This document shows, piece by piece, positions 29,161 to 38,595 of a stretch of DNA of 64,000 nucleotides (the stretch's first letter is position 1; each line of letters starts with the position of its first letter). The position numbers were made by a program, and so were the translations under genes. A model generated the notes under the pieces. That model was not told the DNA's origin, did not search any database, and was given only the letters and a program-made list of their open reading frames with translations. This DNA comes from Bacillota bacterium (GTDB lineage: Bacteria > Bacillota > Limnochordia > DTU080): contig DULU01000085.1 in the NCBI GenBank assembly GCA_012840225.1, positions 1 to 64,000 on the forward strand. Reading direction: 5' to 3'.

Positions 29161-29205
29161 TCGCGGCAAAAGCCAATCGATATAAAAAGGTCGTATTCGA
29201 ACGTG

Positions 29206-30480
29206 TCACAGCGGCCGGCGGTAATCGCCGGGAATTCCTAGTATACTTTCTGCGGCCCGGCCCACCGCAGGTAATGCCTCCGGCGAGGTAAAGACCCACA
29301 ACCGCCACATGCTCTCATGTTGCTCGATGATGGAGCGGATGTCGGCCGGCACTTTGTCCTCCCTTCCGGGCACCGGCGGGTGGCCCAGGGGGTGCAGGCC
29401 GCGGCCGGTATAAGCCGGCATATCCACCTCTCTCATGGGAGAATGGCCGGTAAAACCGATGATCACCCGGTGCGGCGGGACACCGGCCAGGCGGGCGATG
29501 GCGCTCTCCGTGGCCCGCCTTTTCGGCGGCGGAAATACAAATTGCTCCACCAGCGCCTGTCTCTCGCCGGAGGAAAGATAGAGACCGCTCAAACCGTAGG
29601 CTCTTTTGTATAGCCGGCGCCTCAACACCCCGCCGGCCAGCTCCGCCCCTTCCGGAGAGCTATCGGCCAGCCAGGCCAATAGTCCGGCATCGCACCGCCA
29701 ACAGATGTCCCCGGCTTTGGCCCCCCGCTCCAAGGCCAGCTCCACAGCCTTACCCACCATGGCCCCCGCCGCCACTTTGGCATGGTGCAGGTAAACCCGC
29801 TCCATGAGAAAGCCGCGCATGCGCAGGAGATGTATGATTTCCGAGCGCGCCGCCGGCCTGTCGGTGCCGTCTTTAGCCAGATCGACGGCCAGGTGGCCTT
29901 CGGCGAGGCAGAAGTAGCTATATATCCGGTCGTCATAGTCCTGGGTTATGCCGGCGCAGCGGGCATCTCGGCGCAGGTAGTCCAACAGATCGGCATCGAT
30001 GCTGCCGGCCACCACCTCCGAGCGCCAGCCTTCCCGGCCGCAGAGGAGAGCCGTTATTTCCCGAGTCAGCCCTTCCCGGCGCAGGAGAGCACCCACCTCG
30101 CCTTCTTCCAGGAAGGGGCGCAGGCGCTCCATCTTGTCGTGACGGGGGAAGATGTGCAGTTCGTCCTCCAGGGTGTGGCCGAAAGGTATATGGGCCACAT
30201 CGTGCAGGAGGGCTGCCACCCCGATCAATTCCTCATCTTCCCGGCCGACGGCATAACCTTTTTGGCGCAGGGAATCGATGATCTGCCGCACGGTGGCCAG
30301 GGTACCCAAGCTATGCTCAAAGCGGGTATGCGTGCAGCCGGGATAAACCAAATAAGCCGCCCCGAGTTGCTTGATGCCCCGCAGGCGCTGCACCTCGGCG
30401 GTATCCAGCACCTCCGTCTGCAGCGCCGTCAGCCGCACATCGCCGTGAACGGCCTCCCTGATCACCGTCTCTTTAACCAT
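29206..30480 (-). CDS. HD-domain phosphohydrolase (YwfO/dGTPase-like)
   Basis: The 424-residue protein carries the HD metal-binding pattern in the order GCTHTRFEHSLGT, AALLHDVAHIPFGH and SIDADLLDYLRRDA, as in dNTP triphosphohydrolase-like HD proteins. Family members hydrolyse dNTPs or other nucleotides; the exact substrate is unknown. It lies directly upstream of spoIIE on the same strand but with its own spacing and a Spo0A site between, so co-transcription is uncertain. Confidence 0.8.
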   Translation of the reverse strand: MVKETVIREAVHGDVRLTALQTEVLDTAEVQRLRGIKQLGAAYLVYPGCTHTRFEHSLGTLATVRQIIDSLRQKGYAVGREDEELIGVAALLHDVAHIPFGHTLEDELHIFPRHDKMERLRPFLEEGEVGALLRREGLTREITALLCGREGWRSEVVAGSIDADLLDYLRRDARCAGITQDYDDRIYSYFCLAEGHLAVDLAKDGTDRPAARSEIIHLLRMRGFLMERVYLHHAKVAAGAMVGKAVELALERGAKAGDICWRCDAGLLAWLADSSPEGAELAGGVLRRRLYKRAYGLSGLYLSSGERQALVEQFVFPPPKRRATESAIARLAGVPPHRVIIGFTGHSPMREVDMPAYTGRGLHPLGHPPVPGREDKVPADIRSIIEQHESMWRLWVFTSPEALPAVGRAAESILGIPGDYRRPL

Positions 30481-30622
30481 TTTCCGCCTCCCTTTGACCG
30501 GCTCGCTCCCTTTCCACTCTTTCTCTCTCTATATTCGACGATTCGGCGGGTCGGATCAATAAAGAACGGCAGAAAGCGACAAAGTACAGTCAAAGTATGT
30601 TAAGCTAAAGTTGTTCGCCCGG

Positions 30623-30640
30623 CCGGCTATATATAGCCGG
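30623..30640. promoter_or_regulatory. 18-bp perfect palindrome upstream of folE
   Basis: CCGGCTATATATAGCCGG is a perfect inverted repeat with no loop bases, centred about 47 bases before the folE start and lying between the divergent HD-domain gene and folE. It could be an operator or an mRNA hairpin near the ribosome-binding site. Confidence 0.4.
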
Positions 30641-30678
30641 GGAAGCGGAGGCGGGTAGAGGTGTGGTGTATATAAATT

Positions 30679-31242
30679 ATGGATAAGGAAAAAATCGAGG
30701 CCGCCGTGGCCGAAATCATCAAAGCCATCGGGGAGGATCCGGCGCGGGAAGGCATAAAAGGCACGCCGCGCCGTGTCGCCGAGATGTATGCCGAGATATT
30801 CTCCGGCCTTTTGGAGGACCCCGGGGAACAGCTGGAAGTCACCTATCAGGAAGGATATGATGACCTGGTATTGGTGAAAGACATCACTTTTTATTCGATG
30901 TGCGAACACCATCTGCTGCCATTCTACGGTAAAGCCCATGTGGCCTACATTCCGGCAGGCGGGAGGGTCACCGGTTTGAGCAAACTCGCCCGCGTGGTGG
31001 ATATCCTCGCCAAGCGGCCGCAGATGCAGGAACGCCTGACCGAGCAGATCGCCGATATCCTCATGCAGCATCTGCGGCCCCGCGGCGCCTGCGTGGTGAT
31101 AGAAGCCGAGCACATGTGCATGACTATGCGGGGGATTAAAAAACCCGGCGCCATCGCCGTCACCTCGGCGGTGCGCGGCATATTCCGCTCCGATGAGCGC
31201 ACCCGCATGGAGATCTTCAATCTGATCGGCTTCGGCAAATAG
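30679..31242 (+). CDS. folE: GTP cyclohydrolase I
   Basis: The 187-residue protein is a standard-length FolE with [17 protein letters not shown], the zinc ligand motif [20 protein letters not shown], the GTP-binding [13 protein letters not shown], and [15 protein letters not shown] with the third zinc ligand. It converts GTP to dihydroneopterin triphosphate, the first step of folate synthesis. The ATG at 30679 is the first start after an in-frame TAA. The nearest GAGGTG is about 15 bases away, so initiation may depend on leader structure. Confidence 0.95.
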   Translation: MDKEKIEAAVAEIIKAIGEDPAREGIKGTPRRVAEMYAEIFSGLLEDPGEQLEVTYQEGYDDLVLVKDITFYSMCEHHLLPFYGKAHVAYIPAGGRVTGLSKLARVVDILAKRPQMQERLTEQIADILMQHLRPRGACVVIEAEHMCMTMRGIKKPGAIAVTSAVRGIFRSDERTRMEIFNLIGFGK

Positions 31243-31350
31243 ACGCCAGCGGAGGAAGCGCCGGCAGAGGAAACGGGGCGAAGAAGGAGCAAAGAAGGAG
31301 AGGAGGAGGCGGAACAGAGGAGGCGGAGCAGAGGAGGCGGAGCAGCCCCC

Positions 31351-31920
31351 TCACAACCCCAACTCGTCGGCGATACCGCTCATGGCGGCGATGACCAGCG
31401 CCACATGCTCGTCGAAAGGCACACCCAACTCAGCCGCCCCGGCCAGCATCTCTTCCCGGTTGCAGCCTTTGGCGAAGCTTTTGTCCTTCATCTTCTTTTT
31501 CACCGAACTTACCTGCACATCGGCCACCTTTTTCGACGGCCGCACCAAGGCCACTGCAGCGACAAATCCGGTCAGCTCATCGACGGCATATAAAGCCTTG
31601 GCCATCAGGGTGCGCCGCGGCACACCCAGGTGGTTGCCGTGGCTTAAGACGGCTTCCACAATATCCTCCGGATAATGCAAAGAGCGCAAGATCTCCGCCC
31701 CTACCTTGGGATGTTCCTCCAGGGTGGGATGCTGCTCATAGTCCATATCGTGCAGGAGGCCGGTCACCGCCCAGCGCTCGGCATCCTCGCCGTATTTGGC
31801 GGCATATGCCCTCATCGCCGCCTCCACGGCCAGCGCGTGCTTCAGCAGTTGTTCATCTTTGGTATATTGCCGCAATAATGCCCAGGCTTCCTGGCGATTC
31901 GGTGTCCACGCCTCTGCCAT
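31351..31920 (-). CDS. HD-domain hydrolase of unknown substrate
   Basis: The 189-residue protein has the short HDIG-type domain: LKHALAVEAAMRAYA, TGLLHDMDYEQHPTLEEHP with the His-Asp pair, and AVLSHGNHLG. Such stand-alone proteins are widespread in anaerobes and annotated as HD phosphohydrolases without a proven substrate. It lies just downstream of a P-loop kinase gene read the other way in gene order (32488 to 31949, 28 bp apart), so the two are probably one unit and may act on nucleotides. Confidence 0.75.
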   Translation of the reverse strand: MAEAWTPNRQEAWALLRQYTKDEQLLKHALAVEAAMRAYAAKYGEDAERWAVTGLLHDMDYEQHPTLEEHPKVGAEILRSLHYPEDIVEAVLSHGNHLGVPRRTLMAKALYAVDELTGFVAAVALVRPSKKVADVQVSSVKKKMKDKSFAKGCNREEMLAGAAELGVPFDEHVALVIAAMSGIADELGL

Positions 31921-31948
31921 TGTCCATTCCTCCCGGTCGGTTGGCGGT

Positions 31949-32488
31949 TCATGTCCGGTCCGCCAATATTTTGCTCATCATTTCGTCCAGCGCTTTATAG
32001 TAATCTTCCAGGGTGCTCTCGTTGACCAGGACAAAATCCGCCGGAGCACCGTCCAGGTCGGTTTCCGTGGCATCGTGTTCATATTCGGCATGGTAGCCGG
32101 GGCGGGCGGCCCGCACTGCCCGGGCGGCCAAGATGCGCACGGCGATGCCTCCCCGCTCCTTAAAGAAGTGCCATTCATTGACGAAGCGGGCGTCGGAGAC
32201 GACCACCCGCAGCCCCTCCGGCAGCGGGTCCGTAATGCCCCCGGTCAGCCGGCGCCAAAGCGCCTTGGGAAAGACCAGAGGATCGATCTCCCTCATTTTC
32301 ACCCCGATCTGGATGAGGAGGCCGCGCTCCTTCTCCACCATGCCGAAAACATCGCGGGCGATGCCATAGACCGGCCCGGCGAGCGGCATCTTCACAAAAC
32401 CATAATGGGCGGAGAGATAATCGGCTGCCGTATCCTTACCGGCTCTCTGCCGACCCATAAGAAAAATGCATATGCCTTTGTTTTTCAC
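31949..32488 (-). CDS. P-loop nucleoside-monophosphate-kinase-like protein
   Basis: The 179-residue protein begins with a P-loop, CIFLMGRQRAGKDTAADYLS, and contains VVVSDARFVNEWHFFKERGG, as in phage-type deoxynucleoside monophosphate kinases and dephospho-CoA-kinase-like folds. The end (FVLVNESTLEDYYKALDEMM) matches the same fold. The substrate cannot be settled by reading. Pairing with an HD hydrolase gene downstream suggests nucleotide metabolism. It may be of phage origin, but no other phage genes are present. Confidence 0.65.
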   Translation of the reverse strand: MKNKGICIFLMGRQRAGKDTAADYLSAHYGFVKMPLAGPVYGIARDVFGMVEKERGLLIQIGVKMREIDPLVFPKALWRRLTGGITDPLPEGLRVVVSDARFVNEWHFFKERGGIAVRILAARAVRAARPGYHAEYEHDATETDLDGAPADFVLVNESTLEDYYKALDEMMSKILADRT

Positions 32489-32538
32489 CTGGTCTGCTTA
32501 TTCCTTTCCTTTTCTCCGCTCCGGGGCGCTGCCGCTCT

Positions 32539-33831
32539 TCAGTCCGTCGCTGCCGACGTTGCCGGCACAGACGCCTCGGCCTCTGCCGCGCCTCCTGCCG
32601 CAGCCTCTCCCTTTTTGCCCCGGCGTTCTTTGCTATGTTTATTGTAATTGTTATTGTTGCCGCCATGCCTTATTTTCCAAAGCCGCTCGAGGAAAGTGTT
32701 GAGCATCGGCACCATTTTATCGAATTCGATGAGAAAGCCGTCATGGCCGTATATGCTCTCTATTTCATCATAACGCACATCTTTTCCCTGCTCTTTGAGG
32801 ATGCGGGCGATCTCGATCTGCTGCTGCCTGGGATATAGGATGTCGGATGAGACGCCGATCACCTGCACCAGACACTTGATCTGCCCCAAAGCCGCGTCAT
32901 ATGACGGATAACCCAGGCTGATATCGAACAAGTCGATGGCCCGGGTGAGATAGAGATAAGTATTGGCATCAAAGCGTTCCACGAGCTTGCGGCCCTGGTA
33001 GTGCAGGTAGCTTTCCACCTGAAACTGGGTGCGGAAATCGAAGAGGTCGGCGAAAGTGGCGTTCATCACGTCCCGGCCGAATTTCATGGTCATGGACTCA
33101 TCGCTCTGATAGGTGATCATTCCCAGCATGCGGGCGGTGGCCAAACCATTGATCGGACCAGGGGTGCCGTAGTAATCCCCGCCGTTCCAGGCCGGATCGG
33201 TGACGATGGCCCGGCGCATCACTTCATTATAAGCTATGGATTGGGCGCTCGAGCGCCCGGGCATGGCGATGGCGATGATGCCGTCCATCATATCGGGATA
33301 CTCCACCGCCCAGGTGAGGGTCTGCGCCCCGCCCATCGAACCGCCGGTCACGCAATGCAGCCTCTTAATGCCGAGGTGGTCTATCAGCTGCTTTTGCGCT
33401 CTGACCATATCCCTGATGGTGATGACAGGGAAGCGCATGCCGTATGGCTTGCCGGTTTGCGGATCATAGCTCGCCGGGCCTGTGCTTCCCTGACAACCAC
33501 CGAGTACATTGCTGCAGATGACGAAGTAGCGGCGGGTGTCGAAGACCTTTCCGGGACCGACCAGGGGCTCCCACCAGCCCTTCTCGGGGTCGTCCTCTCC
33601 ATGGCTGGCACAGTGGGCATCTCCGGTGAGAGCATGAACGATGAGCACGGCATTGCTGCGCTCGCTGTTCAGCCGGCCGTAGGTTTCATAGGCCAAGGTG
33701 ATCGGCCCGAACAGACGCCCGCTGTCCAGTGGGAAGTCGCCGTCTTTGGCAAAGGTAAAATACTGCGTATATGGGCGCTTCTTTATCAGAGGGAAGGCGC
33801 TGCCCGTATAATAATCGATCCCGTCGTTCAT
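32539..33831 (-). CDS. metX: Homoserine O-acetyltransferase
   Basis: The protein is an alpha/beta-hydrolase of the MetX type: LGGCQGSTGPASYDPQTG, the nucleophile elbow VTGGSMGGAQTLTWAVEYP, and a late IYGHDGFLIEFD with the catalytic His. It acetylates (or succinylates) homoserine for methionine synthesis. The last 50 residues are an Asn/Lys then Ala/Glu-rich tail (NNNNYNKHSKERRGKKG) beyond the usual end. Between metY and metX are three copies of CAGTTGGC (33851-33889). I chose the ATG at 33831; a GTG at 33846 is embedded in the AAGGTGG ribosome-binding site. Confidence 0.9.
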   Translation of the reverse strand: MNDGIDYYTGSAFPLIKKRPYTQYFTFAKDGDFPLDSGRLFGPITLAYETYGRLNSERSNAVLIVHALTGDAHCASHGEDDPEKGWWEPLVGPGKVFDTRRYFVICSNVLGGCQGSTGPASYDPQTGKPYGMRFPVITIRDMVRAQKQLIDHLGIKRLHCVTGGSMGGAQTLTWAVEYPDMMDGIIAIAMPGRSSAQSIAYNEVMRRAIVTDPAWNGGDYYGTPGPINGLATARMLGMITYQSDESMTMKFGRDVMNATFADLFDFRTQFQVESYLHYQGRKLVERFDANTYLYLTRAIDLFDISLGYPSYDAALGQIKCLVQVIGVSSDILYPRQQQIEIARILKEQGKDVRYDEIESIYGHDGFLIEFDKMVPMLNTFLERLWKIRHGGNNNNYNKHSKERRGKKGEAAAGGAAEAEASVPATSAATD

Positions 33832-33881
33832 CCTCAGACTGTCCACCTTTCAGTTGGCTCTCCGTCAGTTGGCTCTCCTCA

Positions 33882-35198
<1,317 letters not shown>

Positions 35199-35225
35199 TT
35201 AAATATGTGGATTACGATGGGCATC

Positions 35226-35249
35226 AAAAAACCTCTCCGCAGGGAGAGG
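35226..35249 (-). terminator. Riboswitch terminator before metY
   Basis: CCTCTCC-GCAG-GGAGAGG at 35232-35249 followed on the minus strand by six T (35226-35231) is a classic intrinsic terminator and forms the expression platform of the SAM riboswitch. Confidence 0.9.
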
Positions 35250-35413
35250 CGACAATAAGTTCTTACTCTCGCCAACTCCCCTCATCTTTCAGGCACGGAT
35301 CTCTCCGTCCTGCAGGATTTAGCACCACGTCGCCATTGCTCGCTTACCTGTCAATGAGCAAGGCCGGCTGCCGGGCTTCATCGGGCCAGTCCCTCCGCCG
35401 CTCTCGATAAGAG
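35226..35413 (-). ncRNA. SAM-I (S-box) riboswitch
   Basis: Read on the minus strand, the leader has CTTATCGAGAGCGGCGGAGG, then GACTGGCCCGATGAAGCCCG, the P3/P4 core GGTGCTAAATCCTGCAGG, and GAAAGATGAG whose end pairs with CTTATC to close P1. These are the S-box consensus blocks in order. Downstream, GGGAG(TT)GGCGA can pair with TCGCCTCTCCC to form an antiterminator that competes with the terminator stem. With SAM bound, P1 forms and transcription stops before metY. Confidence 0.93.
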
Positions 35414-35483
35414 TGTTGGTTATTCAGTTTTTCCTTGATTTTTGCTTGGCGCCGGTGAGCCTCCCGCTCACCTATTACTTGGC

Positions 35484-35512
35484 AGTATACATGCCCGCCC
35501 AAATCCTGTCAA
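35484..35512 (-). promoter_or_regulatory. Sigma-A-type promoter of the metY-metX leader
   Basis: On the minus strand TTGACA (35512-35507) is followed after exactly 17 bases by TATACT (35489-35484), which differs from the -10 consensus by one base. It lies about 70 bases upstream of the riboswitch P1. Confidence 0.75.
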
Positions 35513-35567
35513 CTAAATTGTTGCCCCTGGCGTTTTGCCATTTTACATAGTGACCGGTATGAAAGGC

Positions 35568-35612
35568 CAGGGCAGGCTCACGGGTTACGCTACCCGGAAA
35601 GAGCCTGCCCTG
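35568..35612 (-). terminator. Long hairpin downstream of the ADP-dependent kinase gene
   Basis: CAGGGCAGGCTC (35568-35579) is a perfect inverted partner of GAGCCTGCCCTG (35601-35612), and an inner CGGGT/ACCCG hairpin sits in the loop. It lies 57 bases past the kinase stop codon on the minus strand and before the metY promoter. The T-run is poor (CCTTTC), so termination may be weak. The remainder of the gene-free stretch 35178-35668 is the metY leader and promoter. Confidence 0.5.
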
Positions 35613-35668
35613 CATATTGGATCCGACGGCGTCAAGCGCCGGTGCTGGTCTAGCCTATCAGGCGGTCA

Positions 35669-37114
35669 TCAGTCGGCGGACACCGGACTCCCGGCGACGA
35701 AGGACGAAGCGGAGATCAGGTCGCCCAGGCCCACGGTCAGCACCGGTTTCGGCACCACTTTGGTGGGGAGGAAGATCACTTCATATTCTCCCCAGCGGCC
35801 AATGCCCTGAGAGGCAAAGCCGGCATCGCCCAGGAAAGCCCCGATTTCCACTCCCCGCTGCAAGCCCTTGTCGATGAAGGGGAACTGCAGACCTTCCTCA
35901 ATCTGAGCCCGCTCGCCGACCTGACCGGTGGCCGTGCGGCTGGCCGCCAGGGTAGCAGCCAGGACGAGTCCCGTGCGGGTGATCTCGGGAGCCGCGTAAC
36001 CGGGCTTGGTGAGGGTGAGGTAATAGCCTAGATCATGGAGCTGGATGCGGGCGAGACCGGTGTGCTTCATCAAGGCGGCCAGGCCGTTCATCACCGCGGC
36101 GACCCCTTCCTCTTTTTCCACCGCCTCGGCTTCCGCCATCGCCCCGACATTGCGCAGGATGGCGCCGAGTTCCACCTCATTCAGCCCTAAGCTGTGCACC
36201 CGCGGCAGAATATGCTCAATAATCCCTCCCCTGATGAGGGGGCTGGCGATGCTGGCAAATTCATAATGCAGCTTCAAGTGGGGATGCTTCTCCCGCAGCT
36301 GGGCGATAAACTCGCCGACGGGGATCAAATAGTCGGCATAGGTGGTGCCGTCAGGATATTTCTCCGACAGGATGTGGAAGCCGGAGATCACAAAGTGGCT
36401 GAACAACCCGGCTTTCTCCAGCATGTTCTTCTTCCAGGCCGGGTTGATCTGGAGCTTGTTGTTCACCGGATTCCAGGCGGCGATATAGCGGTTGGCCCGC
36501 GGGGCGGTGATCGTCTGGCCGCCGATGGTGATGCTGTCGCCGGTGGAGTATTCCACGATCAGGTGCAACGCTTTTATCCCTTCGCCCTTAGCCGCTTCCT
36601 TTGGCGCCCGCAGTTCCCCGTCGTCGGCCAGCACTTTCAGATTCGGCCGTTCCACAAAAAGCTCGGCCAACTCCTTGGTGAGCGGGTGGGCATAGACCAC
36701 CACGGGAAAGCCGAGGGGAGAGAGCGAATTGGCCATGTTGCCCGAGGTACCGCCCATGCGCAGGAAGTCGTAGCCCAGCTTGTTCATCACCCATCTGAAG
36801 GTTTCCTCATCCCTGATCATGAGCTGCAGGGCTTTGCCGCGCCGGAAAGAGCTGAAGAGGCCGATCATGAAGTCTTTCGGCGAGTTGATCTCCAGCGGCA
36901 CGGCGGCCTGCTCGTCCAGGACCGCCGCCAATAAAGCTTTATCTTCTGCTAAAGCTTTGGCCACTTTATCGGCATTGAAGCGGACCAAGCCGTCGATCAC
37001 CGAGTGAATGCCGACTACCACGCCCCGAGCCCGACCGATAGCCGCAAACCCTTCTGGCAAGAGGGTTTTGTAAATCTCATCCCAACTCATGCGGAGCTCT
37101 TCCAATTGTCCCAT
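35669..37114 (-). CDS. ADP-dependent phosphofructokinase/glucokinase family protein
   Basis: The 481-residue protein belongs to the ribokinase-fold ADP-dependent kinases: VVVGIHSVIDGLVRFN, the substrate motif RMGGTSGNMANSLS, HYEFASIASPLIRG, GLNEVELGAIL, and the C-terminal TVGLGDLIS with the catalytic Asp. These enzymes phosphorylate glucose or fructose 6-phosphate with ADP rather than ATP. They are best known in Thermococcales and methanogens, and occur in a minority of bacteria. The ATG at 37114 has GGAGGT 9 bases upstream. No other glycolytic gene is adjacent. Confidence 0.85.
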   Translation of the reverse strand: MGQLEELRMSWDEIYKTLLPEGFAAIGRARGVVVGIHSVIDGLVRFNADKVAKALAEDKALLAAVLDEQAAVPLEINSPKDFMIGLFSSFRRGKALQLMIRDEETFRWVMNKLGYDFLRMGGTSGNMANSLSPLGFPVVVYAHPLTKELAELFVERPNLKVLADDGELRAPKEAAKGEGIKALHLIVEYSTGDSITIGGQTITAPRANRYIAAWNPVNNKLQINPAWKKNMLEKAGLFSHFVISGFHILSEKYPDGTTYADYLIPVGEFIAQLREKHPHLKLHYEFASIASPLIRGGIIEHILPRVHSLGLNEVELGAILRNVGAMAEAEAVEKEEGVAAVMNGLAALMKHTGLARIQLHDLGYYLTLTKPGYAAPEITRTGLVLAATLAASRTATGQVGERAQIEEGLQFPFIDKGLQRGVEIGAFLGDAGFASQGIGRWGEYEVIFLPTKVVPKPVLTVGLGDLISASSFVAGSPVSAD

Positions 37115-37210
37115 TGCGAGCCTACCTCCCGATATTGAACACTTGCTGCCGCACCTGTCCATCTGAACCGGTGCCGCCTGATTGCTGTTCCACATCGGGA
37201 AAGCTTTCCC

Positions 37211-37372
37211 TGCAGGCGGTAGGCAATGCGATGGGTGGGTGGTGCGCATTTTTTCCCAAAGTGCGTTCGTCTCACTCTTGACCGGCGGGGCCAGAAAGAA
37301 AACGCTACTTTTCCCAATTTTGGACGCTGCTTCGGTAAAAAATGCGCACCCTCCCCACCATGCCTTGTGACA
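37211..37372. repeat. MITE-like imperfect palindrome
   Basis: The core ends are perfect 14-bp inverted repeats, GGTGCGCATTTTTT (37241-37254) and AAAAAATGCGCACC (37337-37350). Weaker complementarity continues inward (CCCAAAGTGCGT against ACGCTGCTTCGGT) and outward (GGTGGG-type flanks). The whole could fold into one long hairpin of about 110-160 bases. It fills the gap between the small membrane protein gene and the ADP-dependent kinase. No transposase is encoded. Confidence 0.55.
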
Positions 37373-37377
37373 GCGCA

Positions 37378-37752
37378 TCAGCTGCCGCCGTCATATTTGC
37401 CGGCACTGCTGTTGGACACCCGCTGCAGCTGCAGATTGCCTATGCGGAAGAGCACCGTATCACCGCTCTTCTCCGCCTCTTCTCCCTCTTCCTGGCCTTC
37501 AGTGTAGCTGTCCTCCTGCTCATAGCCCTGGTCATAGCTCCACATAGCCGTCTCCTGCATTTTGTTCTTTCTTCTTGCCATATATGCCGCCACAGGATCA
37601 TAGCGCATCAAGCCTTCCGCCAAAGCTCCTATGCCGTAGGTGAGGCCCAGCGCCCTCGCCAGGCGGCTTTTGCGGCGCAGCGCCCACAGCATAGCTATGG
37701 CGCCGGTGCTGATTCTCCAGAAAGCATCTCGCTCATCGATGTTTTTCTTCAC
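37378..37752 (-). CDS. Small membrane protein (DUF2892-like) with a GerPB-like tail
   Basis: The 124-residue protein opens with a DUF2892/YgaP-like membrane hairpin (about residues 11-60, ISTGAIAMLWALRRKSRLAR and LTYGIGALAEGLM). A Gln/Glu-rich linker follows. The tail VLFRIGNLQLQRVSNSSAG resembles the conserved L-x-x-(V/I)SNSS stretch of GerPB-type spore-coat germination proteins. That second match is short and rests on my memory of the motif. The GTG start has GGAGG 8 bases upstream. It is divergent from nrdR. Confidence 0.5.
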   Translation of the reverse strand: MKKNIDERDAFWRISTGAIAMLWALRRKSRLARALGLTYGIGALAEGLMRYDPVAAYMARRKNKMQETAMWSYDQGYEQEDSYTEGQEEGEEAEKSGDTVLFRIGNLQLQRVSNSSAGKYDGGS

Positions 37753-37931
37753 GGATTAATCCTCCCTATCCGGTTTTAGCCGTTTTAGCCGGTTTATTGG
37801 TCGGTGAGGTCCTATCGTCATATAGTGTGGCCATGTAAAAAGACGACATGACTCGAAAATCCAGGGGAAATGGATGTAAACTGCATGATATGGAAAGATA
37901 TGGAGAGCTTTCGCACCATGACCGCCTTCCC

Positions 37932-37978
37932 CAACTAAATATAGGGTTATATAATGTTATTGACACCATATATTGTGG
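37932..37978 (+). promoter_or_regulatory. Paired NrdR boxes upstream of nrdR-nrdJ
   Basis: Box 2, ACACCATATATTGTGG (37963-37978), is close to the NrdR consensus ACAC(A/T)ATATAT(A/T)GTGT. Box 1, CAACTAAATATAGGGT (37932-37947), matches about 12 of 16 positions. Their starts are 31 bp apart, about three DNA turns, which is the usual spacing for cooperative NrdR binding. A TATAAT (37950-37955) lies between them and a TTGACA (37960-37965) overlaps box 2. The gene-free stretch 37753-38104 holds this control region and nothing else I can identify. Confidence 0.75.
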
Positions 37979-38104
37979 GTCAACTGGATGTAAAACACCA
38001 GCTAGGCAAGATATTCCAATCAATGCCCCTGCATAGCTGCCGTATAGACGCCAAGGACACCCAGGACATTCTGCGTCGGGCCCCTGCCGCGAGAGGAGAG
38101 AAAT

Positions 38105-38575
38105 ATGCGCTGCCCTCATTGCAACCACAGCGATACCAGAGTTTTGGATTCCCGGCCCACGGAAGAAGGCAATGCCATCCGCCGCCGCCGGGCCTGCTCG
38201 GCCTGCGACAGCCGGTTCACCACCTATGAGCGCATTGAGACCACCCCGCTCATGGTCATCAAAGCCGACGGGCGGCGGGAGGAATTCGACCGCAACAAGA
38301 TCCTGCGCGGCCTGGTCATCGCCTGCGGCAAGCGCAAGGTGCCCATGGCGGCCCTTGAGGCTTTGGTGGACAAGGTGGAATCCACCATCCGCAGCAGCAT
38401 GGAACAGGAGGTGCCCTCGCGGGTGATCGGCGAGCTGGTGATGGAAGGTCTGAAAGAGATCGACAAGGTGGCCTATATCCGTTTCGCCTCGGTATATCGC
38501 CAGTTCGGCGATGTGCAGAGGTTCATGAGCGAACTGCAAAACCTGATCGATCAGCAGAAGCTTATCGACAACTGA
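38105..38575 (+). CDS. nrdR: Transcriptional repressor NrdR
   Basis: The 156-residue protein has an N-terminal zinc ribbon (MRCPHCNHSDTRVLDSRP with the second pair in ACSACDSRFTTYER) and an ATP-cone domain (VIKADGRREEFDRNKILRGL). It senses dATP/ATP and represses ribonucleotide reductase genes. Paired NrdR boxes lie 127 bases upstream, so it probably controls itself and nrdJ, which follows after 20 bases. Confidence 0.95.
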   Translation: MRCPHCNHSDTRVLDSRPTEEGNAIRRRRACSACDSRFTTYERIETTPLMVIKADGRREEFDRNKILRGLVIACGKRKVPMAALEALVDKVESTIRSSMEQEVPSRVIGELVMEGLKEIDKVAYIRFASVYRQFGDVQRFMSELQNLIDQQKLIDN

Positions 38576-38595
38576 TTTTTTTGGGAGGAATATTA

